Notes under the pieces: model-generated
Told to the model about the DNA's origin: nothing
Database searches by the model: none
The model's input: only the letters and a program-made list of their open reading frames with translations
Shown: positions 43,725-53,609 of the stretch, in pieces
How the letters are laid out: each line of letters starts with the position of its first letter
Numbering within the stretch: the first letter of the stretch is position 1
Made by a program: the position numbers and the translations under genes
Source: Chondrosia reniformis
Taxonomy: Eukaryota; Porifera; Demospongiae; Chondrillida; Chondrillidae
Direction: 5' to 3'
DNA length: 64,000 nt
Assembly (NCBI GenBank): GCA_947172415.1
Contig: OX359199.1
Coordinates: 1,142,001-1,206,000 of the forward strand

Positions 43725-46700
43725 ATGGGACAGTTAGCAATTATAGCTGTTAGAAGTGGAGATTTAGAAATTCTCACAAACCTGTTGGACAGTGGCCTTC
43801 CTGTAATAGTGGTAGATGAGGATGGTAATGATATACTATACAACGCAGCATACTTTGATCAGTTTAAGATATGCAAGCTTCTACTAGACAGAGGATATCC
43901 TTTATATAGGGTTAATGCTAAAGGTCAAAGTGCATTACATGCAGCTTCTATGTGTGGTAGTGTAAAGGTAATTTCCCTACTTGTGAAGCAAGGCTTGAAA
44001 GTAAATGTGTTAGACAATGAAGGAATGTCTCCTCTCCATTGGTCTGCTATTTTTGGTAAAACAAGTGCTGCTGTTGAGCTACTTAAATTAGGTGCTGATA
44101 AAGCTATAGTAGCTGGTTCACATGGTACTCCACTTCACCAAGCAGCTGTTTGTAGTCATTACGATACTGTAGTACTTTTACTAGAAAAGGGCTGTCCACC
44201 AGATGTATTGACAACTGATGGTGGAAGTGTGCTCCATTTTGCTGCACAAAGAGGCAATGTTGATATTGTTAATTTGTTTCATGCTAAAGGTTTGAATGTA
44301 AATGCTGTAGATAATGCAGGTGTGACACCTCTTCACAGGGCTTCATGGGCAGGTAAAACAAGTGCTGCTGTTGAGCTACTTAAATTAGGTGCTGATAAAG
44401 CTGTAGTAGCTGGTGAATATGGTACTCCACTTCACCAAGCAGCTGTTGGTAGTCACTACGATACTGTAGTAGTTTTACTAGAAAAGGGCTGTCCAACAGA
44501 TGTATTGTCAAGTGATGGTGAAAGTGTGCTCCATGCTGCTGCACAAGGAGGCAATGTTGATATTGTTAATTTGTTTTATGCTAAAGGTTTGAATGTAAAT
44601 GCTGTAGATGATACAGGTCAGACACCTCTTCACTGGGCTTCAAGGGCAGGTGAAACAAATGCTGCTGTTGAGCTACTTAAATTAGGTGCTGATAAAGCTG
44701 TAGTAGCTGGTTCAGATGGCACTCCACTTCACCAAGCAGCTGTTGGAAGTCATTACGATACTGTAGTACGTTTACTAGAAAAGGGCTGTCCAACAGATGT
44801 ATTGACAACTGATGGTGGAAGTGTGCTCCATTTTGCCGTACAAGGAGGCAATGTTGATATTGTTAATTTGTTCTATGCTAAAGGTTTGAATGTAAATGCT
44901 GTAAATAAAACAGGTCTGACACCTCTTCACTGGGCTGCAGGGCAAGGTAAAAAAGATGCTGCTGTTGAGCTACTTAAATTAGGTGCTGATAAAGCTATAG
45001 TAGCTGGTTCAGATGGTACTCCACTTCACCAAGCAGCTGTTGAAAGTCATTACGATACTGTAGAAGTTTTACTAGAAAAGGGCTGTCAAACAGATGTATT
45101 GTCAAGTGATGGTAGAAGTGTGCTCCATTTTGCTGCAGAAGGAGGCAATGTTGATATTGTTAATTTGTTTTATGCTAAAGGTTTGAATGTAAATGCTGTA
45201 AATAAAACAGGTCTGACACCTCTTCACTGGGCTGCAAGCAAAGGTAAAAAAGATGCTGCTGGTGAGCTACTTGAATTAGGTGCTGATAAAGCTGTAGTAG
45301 CTGGTTCACATGGTACTCCACTTCACCAAGCAGCTGTTAGAAGTCATTACGATACTGTAAAGGTTTTACTAGAAAAGGGCTGTCCAACAGATGTATTGTC
45401 AAGTAATGGTGAAAGTGTGCTCCATTTTGCTGCACAAGGAGGCAATGTTAAAATTGTTAATTTGTTTTATGCCAAAGGTTTGAATGTAAATGCTGTAGAT
45501 AATACAGGTGGGACACCTCTTCACTGGGCTGCAGGGCAAGGTAAAAAAGATGCTGCTGATGAGCTACTTAAATTAGGTGCTGATAAAGTTGTAGTAGCTG
45601 GTTCACGTGGTACACCACTTCACCAAGCAGCTCTTGGAAGTCATTACGATACTGTAGTAGCTTTACTAGAAAAGGGCTGTCCAACAGATGTATTGTCAAG
45701 TGATGGTGTAAGTGTGCTCCATTTTGCTGCACAAGGAGGCAATGTTGATATTGTTAATTTGTTTTATGCTAAAGGTTTGAATGTAAATGCTGTAGATAAT
45801 ACAGGTATGACACCTCTTCACTGGGCTTCAAGGGCAGGTAAAACAAATGCTGCTGTTGAGCTACTTAAATTAGGTGCTGACACGAATGTTTTGGCAGGAT
45901 ACTTTGGTACTGCACTTCACCAAGCTGGTAACTCTGTAGATGTAGACACTTTAAGAATTCTATTAAAAGCAGGCTGTATGATTGATTTAGTTGATAATGT
46001 ATGTGGAAATAGTGTAGTACACTGTGCTGCAAGAAAAGGTGCTATTGATGTGTTATCATATCTCATCAATTATGAAGTTGATTCCAATTTTTCAATCTTA
46101 AATTTGTCCAATTATTTTGGTCAAACCCCATTAATGCATGCAGCTGTGTATAGTAGCAATGAAGTTGCAAAATGGTTGGTTCAACATGGTGCAGATGTTA
46201 ACGTCAGAGACAGTGTCGGCACTTCTGTAATTGAATATGGACTGATGAATCCAAATTTTAATATTTCAAAGTTTATTGACTATTTAAGGTCAAATGACAA
46301 TGTTGTAAATCTTGCATACCCAGAGCAGATGATTACTTTTGGGTCCATATTTGGTAATCTAAGTGTATTTGATGAAAGCCCTATTACAGATATTGAACCA
46401 CTAAACTTATCTCTTGTGGTAGGAATCCATGCATCCCACTTTATGGAAAGTTTTTTAGCTTGGAAAGAAACCAATCTCTGTATTCCTGATGGTGGGAAAC
46501 TCAATCCACTTCAAGTATCACTAGTTGCATATTTTCTTGATTCAAAAGGAAGAAAAATGTACAAAAAAGATTTCATTTTCAAGTTGCTCTCTCATCCTAA
46601 ACTACATTACATGATCAATGAATACCTTCCAAACGGTATGAGAGCACTTGATCTGGCAAGATATTTTAAGCTTTTTGACATTTCCAAAGTGATAGAAGAG

Positions 46701-47825
46701 AAAGATGGCAGAGAAGGCATTTGGTCAGAGATCCCTAGAGAGGACTATTTGAGGTTACAGCCTTGCATGCCCCTGCTACTGGAAGCTGACGAGAGGTTGA
46801 TGAGCCTAGTTGGCAGAGGTGATGTGGGTGAGGTGGCATTGCAGCATCTTCATAGAAGAGTCTATCAGAAGCAGCTTGGATATCCGAATGAGAGAGAAAT
46901 GGTAAAGTACAAAGTGAGAGAAACAGTCCTCAACAATAAACCAGACATAGCACAGGTTACTAGGATAGTTACTCCAAAGCTTGGTAAGGAGACACTTGAG
47001 CTGTGGATGGAAATTGGTGACATTTTAGAGATAGATAGTGAGATCTTAGATGCGATAGACAATGAGAAAAGGCAAAATCGAAGTAACTTTCGCAAAGTAA
47101 TAAGCACATGGTTAAAAGAAGGTAGAGATTTAAGGTGGTCCGTTTTGTTAGGTGTGTTGGGTCATTATGAAACCGAAAAGAAAATTGTTGAAATTGTAGA
47201 TTCACTTGTAAAAGAACTCTCACCTCCTTCACCAGTCAGTTGCAGACCCTACCTGTTACAGGTACGTTATTTGGATTATCTGATTCTTGTCTAGTCACTA
47301 ATCACATAATTTGTTTCCTCACAGGGTATGCAATCTTATGTAGCTCTCTCAACTAGTGATGCTGGAAGCATGGAAGAGACTTTGATAGACTTGCTAGATA
47401 GGATTCCAGACAGCAAAAGGAAGTTGATACTTGATACATTGAGTGGAAGGTATGCTGAGATGACCCCATCCAGGTGCACACTAGCTGAGGAAACTCCTCT
47501 AGTAAAGGAAGACCATCCAAATGTGGATCCACTAGATGTAACACCAACACTGAAGCAGCTACTTAACTGTGTTGTACCAGAGGTCGCCTCTGTGTGGTAT
47601 GCATTTGGAATTGAACTGGAAATTGCAGTTAATGCCTTAGACTGTATTGAGGAAGACAAGAGAGGGAAAATAGAGAGATGTTGCTTAAGAATGTTTACTG
47701 ATTGGCTTTCTAAACATAAGAACTTTGGTAGTCTACCTAGGACATGGAGAACTATTCTTAAGGCTGTCGAGAATAGGCGTGGATTACAACCAGCTGAAGA
47801 GATTGAAAAAAGGATTTGTACTTAG
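43725..47825 (+). CDS. Ankyrin-repeat protein with two C-terminal Death-fold domains, copy 1
   Basis: Coding exons 43725-47261 and 47325-47825 (donor CAG|gtacgt, acceptor cacag|GGT) give 1345 residues. About 26 ankyrin repeats fill residues 1-870 (motifs GTPLHQAA, SVLHFAAQGGNVDIVNLF, TPLHWAA). Residues about 134-727 are six 99-residue blocks of three repeats each, nearly identical at DNA level. A non-repeat middle region follows (KLNPLQVSLVAYFLDSKGR, then IPREDYLRLQPCMPLLL). Next come a Death domain at about 1085-1165 (LWMEIGDILEID, then VISTWLKEG) and a second at about 1255-1335 (VWYAFGIELEI, then FTDWLSKHKN). Ankyrin plus Death proteins act as adaptors in apoptosis, innate immunity or membrane-skeleton assembly. 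The tandem Death pair suggests homotypic recruitment of partners. Specific role unknown. Confidence 0.85.
44124..45905 (+). repeat. Six 297-bp coding tandem units (three ankyrin repeats each)
   Basis: The word GGTACTCCACTTCACC recurs with exact 297-bp spacing at 44124, 44421, 44718, 45015, 45312 and 45609, with a diverged seventh at 45906. Units differ at few positions, mostly in residues exposed on ankyrin loops (VCSH/VGSH/VESH/VRSH/LGSH). Confidence 0.95.
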
Positions 47826-48379
47826 ACTGTATTGGTTAAGATTGTGTGTTCACTCTCGTGCATCTCTGCTTCAAAATTAGAGAAGAAGGATCACCAACCA
47901 TTTCACTCAGCAAACGGAAGTAAGTCCAAATTGAGGATCTCACTATACAAAACTTTATACAACACTTACTGTTGATCCTATACGTACATAAATATGTGTC
48001 AGTGACCCATATTTATTTTCAAAGTTTTTAAATCATTGATTCATTGTTGTCATATACGTAGTACAGTAGTAACATACAGTTATCATTACTCTGCAGGTGA
48101 GGTTGCTTGAGACACTTGAATTGACTGAATCTTGATTATACATTCAAACCACAGGACTACATTGAGTGTTCGCAGTAGCAGATTGTAGGCACTCACTCAC
48201 CAGCTAACTAATAAAATGTTTTATACTTCTTTAGTCTTTTTAACCCTTTTGATCATTAATTTTTATGAACATTTCCATTTTAACTCTATTAATATGTATT
48301 TATTGCTATTTATTGTACATATATGATCAGATATTATTTATCATTTTAAATTGTTATAATACTAATCATAAGTGTTTTC

Positions 48380-48990
48380 TCTCTATACCCCTGGGTCTTC
48401 TTCATGATCAGAGATTGAGCAATTGAGATCTTGCATGCATCTTTTTATATGCTAGAGCCATTTTACAGTTTTAGAGAGATCTTGTTAGCTTTTCTTGACA
48501 TTTTCAAACTGAAGTTGTACATAATAGATGTATATACATATGTCAATGTAGAGCAATTTATATGGGAGAAACTAGCAAGTCACTCAAGCAGAGAATGAGT
48601 GAACACAAAAGAGTGATAATGAGAATGGATCTCAACAACTCACTAGTAGCACATATACCAGCATAGACTGGGACAAAGCCACAGTTCTTCACAGCGAATA
48701 AAGCAAAACAAGAAGGAAGATCAAGCTCAAGGCCATGCACATCAAGACCACACCATATACATGGGCAATAACTTGGACCAGGGGATGCAATTTGGGATGA
48801 CATCATCACAGACTAATCATGCAACACTCTATACATCCACTAACTACCCACTCATAATAACTAAATGATTTTCATCTTCATTAATTATTCGGCACACTTT
48901 TTTGACATCACCAACTGTTACACTCTTTCCATTTAATCTGGCTTGTAATACGTCCACCCCTCATTATATTGCTGATGAAGAAATGTACAG
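48380..48990 (+). mobile_element. Decayed Penelope-like retroelement 3' remnant, copy 1
   Basis: A stretch reads GETSKSLKQRMSEHKR, matching the GIY-YIG endonuclease of Penelope-like elements (YxGETxRSLxxRxxEHKR). It is followed by a 3' tail ending in a CTGATGAAGA box. Only the endonuclease end is present and it is broken, with several disabling changes. It shares its position with 56530-57190, so the insertion predates the segmental duplication. Confidence 0.65.
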
Positions 48991-51360
48991 AATTACCAAA
49001 TCCACATTGCTGATGATCAAACAAGTATTTCGAGTTTAAAAACTCGTGGGGTTGCCGCCCCCCGAATTAACTCGAACTACTTGGCCGTATCGTTGGCATT
49101 TAATATATATATTAGTAATACTAACGCTTAAGTGTCCTGAACATTATAAATAGCGACAGAAAAGCTTCGTTAACTAAAGCTTCCTGAACGCCGCCATTTG
49201 CAAAACGATGTATTGATGTATAAATTAAGTATTATAAAGTATTATAATAGTTGCGTATATATGAACCTGTATTAAATATATATCGACGTATAAATAAAGT
49301 GTTATAAAAGTTGCGTATCAACCCGTATTATATATATATACAGTGCAAGTTACAATATACTAAGGTAATCTAATATAATATAAATAAATAAATAAATAAT
49401 ATAATTAATTCATATGGCTCCAAGAAAGAACCTAAAAACAAAATGGGCATATCATCATAAAGTTTAGGGTATAAAACTCATTTTAAATTAAGGGATTTTT
49501 GATTTAGGCCTCCGTTTGTTAGAAAACAGAGGACAAAGTCTGCATATAAAAGGCCATAGGACTATAGAAAACCTATGGGAAATTTATATGCAAACCACGT
49601 GTTATATTGATAAAAATTGTCAGTTTGTCAGATAACTGTGAAATCAACATATATCATGGTACATGTGTATAAGAAACGTCTGGCGAAGTTTTGCTTAATT
49701 AAATGAGCAAAATAATCAAGATATAATGAAGAATTCAAAGTTACGATTGCGCAAGCTGGTGATGTATTGTGATGTTTTTCTAATGCGTCACCAACACCTT
49801 CGTATGTCGCTCCGTACACACATTTTGTGAATCATGTGACGTTGCGTAAACGTCACCGACTCGTTGCTAAAGAAGATCATCCTTTCGAGAATGGCTATGA
49901 CAAGTCGACGCTCTCCTACGAGAAGGAGCTACCGAATAAGCGAGTTGTAGCGAAGGTTAGATAAAACGTATTTGTATACGTTCATGCTAAGTTTAAGCCA
50001 AAAGTGTTGTTATATATATTGATGTAAAGAAATAAAAGAAATTCGTTTAGACGACCGTAGTAAAACTGTGGTACTTTAAGCTCCGTCATCTCTGCTTATG
50101 TTTTCTATTACTTATCCATGTGTGTACGTGTGCAGGAGTGTAATTGGATACGTAGGGGTGGATTTGGATAAATATGCGTGCGTGCAAGCTCATGAGTTGA
50201 GTTGAGATGAGTTGAGATAATGAGTTTCACTATAATGAGATTCCACTCTATATACAGTGCAAGTAAATTCATGTACACATTATATATACAGTGCAAGTTA
50301 TATATATATATATACACATACAGACAGCGGAAGCGTACTTCACGTAAGTGTGGGGCTCGCTCAGGCTCGCCCCAATAATACAATCAAGTACTACACAGTG
50401 CAAGTTACAAATTTATACACGGATGCAAGTGACTCCCAAGATAATCACACTGAGGTATATAATATAATACGGATGCAAATGACTCCCAAAATAATCACAA
50501 TCAGGTATATTAAACGCTACAAGACTTGAGCCACACTGAAAAACTGCTGCATACAGAGTAGTAGTCTCTACAGATCATATAAGGTTAAACACATGGCCTT
50601 CCAATTACCTTTTCACACCTTAGTATAGACTCAAGATGATGCATCTGCATGCCATTATCAGCAACAATTACAGTCTCATGTAGGGGGTCTCAGCCAATAA
50701 TCACCACGGATTTGACTTGCCTTCAGTGTGAGGTAGGAGTACTGTTGGTTGCTTGGATACATTCACCAAAAATAACAGGGTTAGAGACAATTGGGTAACT
50801 TGCACACAAGGCTCATTATGAAATAAATTAAAGGCCCCAGCCTTTATGTCCCTGTGTGCAAGTTACCCAATTGTCTCTAACCCTGTTATTTTTGGTGAAT
50901 GTATCCAAGCAACCAACAGTACTCCTACCTCACACTGAAGGCAAGTCAAATCCGTGGTGATTATTGGCTGAGACCCCCTACATGAGACTGTAATTGTTGC
51001 TGATAATGGCATGCAGATGCATCATCTTGAGTCTATACTAAGGTGTGAAAAGGTAATTGGAAGGCCATGTGTTTAACCTTATATGATCTGTAGAGACTAC
51101 TACTCTGTATGCAGAAGTTGAGAATTTCAGTGTGGTAAAGTCTTGTAGCGTTTAATTATATACCTGATTGTGATTATTTTGGGAGTCATTTGCATCTGTA
51201 TTATATTATCTACCTCAGTGTGATTATTTTGGGAGTCACTTGCATCCGTGTATAAATTTGTAACTTGCACTGTGTAGTACTTGATTGTATTTAAATATGC
51301 ATAATATATAAGCAGTATCATTTATATATATATATATATATCTTTCCGTAACATGAAGCC
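48991..51360. other. Extra sequence between the two duplicated units
   Basis: About 2.3 kb with no counterpart in unit 2, where only about 0.2 kb of different sequence lies. Contents: a 16-bp perfect palindrome CGAGTTTAAAAACTCG near 49030; two copies of the CAGTGCAAGTTA motif (49338, 50289); a less AT-rich patch at 49780-49970 with a short frame; GAGTT/GAGAT microsatellite at 50193-50224; and the palindrome listed next. No gene is recognised. Confidence 0.55.
50377..51291. repeat. Near-perfect palindrome (fold-back), arms about 435 bp, spacer 44 bp
   Basis: The left arm 50377-50808 is the reverse complement of 50853-51291 with only scattered single-base differences and small indels. The arms begin and end with the motif CTACACAGTGCAAGTTACAA / TTGTAACTTGCACTGTGTAG next to CAATCAAGTA / TACTTGATTG. 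The 44-bp spacer contains AAAGGCcccaGCCTTT. No transposase. Probably a fold-back transposable element whose terminus is the dispersed CAGTGCAAGTTA motif. Confidence 0.92.
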
Positions 51361-51660
51361 ATACAACGTAATCGGCAAATGAAAACAATATAAGCGGCAG
51401 CCCCTAAAAATATCAATCTCATAATAAACTCAACAAAATTAATATGTATCACTTCATTGTATTTCAATCACACAATTAACAACTACAAGAAACGATAATT
51501 GGTGTGTACAATTTTACTCATATACATACCGGCATGCTACAACGATTTGCAGGCTTCGCATTTTTAATCAGTATCACTATAATATTAATATATATTTAAA
51601 AACATCCATGCAATGTTAATAATTAAAATTGGTAATTATCCGGTGACACAAGTCCCTTCA

Positions 51661-52357
51661 TCACAGCAGTCGTCCTCTACAGTTGGGAGCCCCACACTTG
51701 CACTCTAACTCCCTGTCCTCCACCATACCTGGCACATAGTTGTAGTCCCACGTCAGCTCAGTCATAGCCTTGACAGTCCTGAGGCATTAGTCACATGACA
51801 ATCAGGTGATCAACAAACCACAACAAATCATAGATAATGTACATCAAAAAACAGGAAAGATACAGTCGCTTGCATTAGGAATTAAACAAAGAAAATAGCT
51901 ATAATTATGAGTATCAGAATTCATTGTAAGTGTATCAACTCAATTGGCAATCACATTAAGACTTACAATACTACCTTGTTAAAAACAGTCTATGAGTCTA
52001 TGAGGGGAGTACTTTACACTTTAAATAAGTTGTAGAGATTAGCAACATTGTGTACGTAGTTTAGCTGATTGAAGACAGATGGAAATAAATATAAACTGTC
52101 TCAGAGGACAGCAGCATGACCTCACATCTCAGTCTCAGCATGTAATGCTGTCTCGGTCAGCCTCTGATTATTCACTTAAGATACCACTGCTCGTATACAC
52201 TGTAAATGTGGTTTGTACACCTGAGGGATACAGTTAACAAGTAGATATAGGTATATGTGAGGACTTACGTTTTAGTGAACAGAGCCACCCAGGGGAACCG
52301 GAGGTCATGTGTGTCAACAAACACATTCTGAACAAACATGTTTGGTAAACAGCTATG
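51661..52357 (-). pseudogene. Duplicated last two exons of SETDB1 (truncated copy)
   Basis: Exon-like 52357-52269 ([20 protein letters not shown] then FPWVALFTK) and 51778-51661 ([20 protein letters not shown] then [11 protein letters not shown] and stop) copy the terminal exons of the gene at 57669. Both reading frames are intact, and the substitutions seen in the last exon are silent. Upstream, sequence similarity ends within about 60 bp. The splice acceptor before the first exon is lost: the intron side reads ctgaaa|CATAGC, not tgtgtag|CATAGC. No promoter or SET N-half is attached, so it is a gene fragment left by the tandem duplication. Confidence 0.9.
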
Positions 52358-52404
52358 TTTCAGATTAAATAAGAATACAAACAAATAAACAAATAATAGA
52401 TAAT

Positions 52405-52432
52405 TATTATGATCAGGTACGTATCCAGGCTA
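52405..52432. other. Tandem-duplication junction (SETDB1 intron joined to DNAJC28 exon 2)
   Basis: To the left, similarity to the SETDB1 intron just upstream of its penultimate exon (58370-58410) fades out. To the right, from about ATCAGGTACGTATCCAG, the sequence follows DNAJC28 exon 2 (about 42131 onward). Virtually no extra sequence lies between. Confidence 0.75.
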
Positions 52433-52982
52433 AAAGTTTATTCAGTCTATAAGTGTCTGTATGATGGTTGACCTCACAGATCTAGGGGCTTGCCCATTCC
52501 CTTCAGGTTGTCAAACTCACCTCTTCCCATAGCCTCTCTGATCATCTCATCTGCAATGCCCTCCAAAGTACCACGTGACCTCTTGTGTCTACGATCACAC
52601 GGTCTCTTCATCCTTTCAAGGTCACATAGGTCAACAGCAACTACTTCTTCATTAGCCAGAGCTTGGTTGTACTTTCTCTGAAACACATTCTCCAAAGCCT
52701 TGTCTAGTCTCTTTTATCTGAATGCCTTTTCTCTCTCGGCTGGATTTCCTGTACCTACTCCTTCAAAGGAGAGGTAGTGTCTGTGTTGGATGAGACGGAA
52801 CTCCTCAAATCCTAAACTCTTATCCAAATTATCCATACTATAGCTACTAAAGCTACTACAGGTACTACAGGTACTAGAACACTTCTAACCTCCATGTTGT
52901 TTCTCTAAGGTAACTTATTGCGTAATCACTTCCTGGTACATTCCTCTTTTTAATGGCTAGTAAACAAAATACTGCAGCCATG
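52432..52982 (-). pseudogene. Broken partial copy of DNAJC28
   Basis: 52834-52432 corresponds to exon 2 of DNAJC28 at 42569-42161 (ENVFQRKYNQ, DRRHKRSRGTLEGIADEMI, FDNLKGMGKPL). It has an in-frame stop where the parent has FRQKRL, loss of one codon in the RMKKRPW region, and a frame end shortly after GKPLD. Its C-terminal third is missing, cut by the duplication junction. Exon 1 is deleted except for the first codons next to the promoter (ATG at 52981). It cannot make a J-domain protein. Confidence 0.9.
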
Positions 52983-53609
52983 TTTCAAGTTACGCAATCC
53001 TACATGACTCCACCCACTACCGACAACCCAAATATGGGCATGGGCGGTAGGCGTAACCTTTATTCTGCTCTGACTAAGAGAAAGAGAAAGAAGTATATAT
53101 ACTCTTCAGTTGTTTTCGTAGCGTAGACATATTATAGACGCAGACTGAGTGTTCTTGATAGCCGCGTACCGGGAAAGAGAGACAAAGATGTCTAAAGTTT
53201 ACCGAATGACTTATCACAATAACCAGGAATAAGATCACAATCAATTGGATCTAGATCGAGTAAGGCAGTAGGTGAGAATGATGTTTTCTCTTTAGTCTCT
53301 TATAGTACACCTTCTGTCTACACTTGTGTATAGTAGGACCTACTTACGTATATAATGGAGAGCTGTATCTATATGAACTAATAACTGAGATTTCCACTAT
53401 AATTGACAAGAGGTATAATTACATACTGCGTTAGTTATGAGAGAGAGATTGTTCCGTAACTGAAGGAACTGATTTCTTGAAATGGTTTTATATGACTAAT
53501 CATTATTGTTAATGAGCTATAATATTATATCGATGATTTGAATATTCAGCTGCTACTGTTACTGTAAATACTTTCTTTTACTTCCCTTCCTGCTATAGAC
53601 CAACGGAGT

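Noticed and set aside
47336-47659. 107-codon minus-strand frame, with a similar one at 55486-55818
   Set aside because: Antisense of ankyrin-Death exon 2. Its presence in both copies only reflects the duplication.
49892-49960. Short frame beginning MAMTSRRSPTRRSYR near a gttag border
   Set aside because: Only 19 codons, no downstream exon found, and no support beyond base composition.
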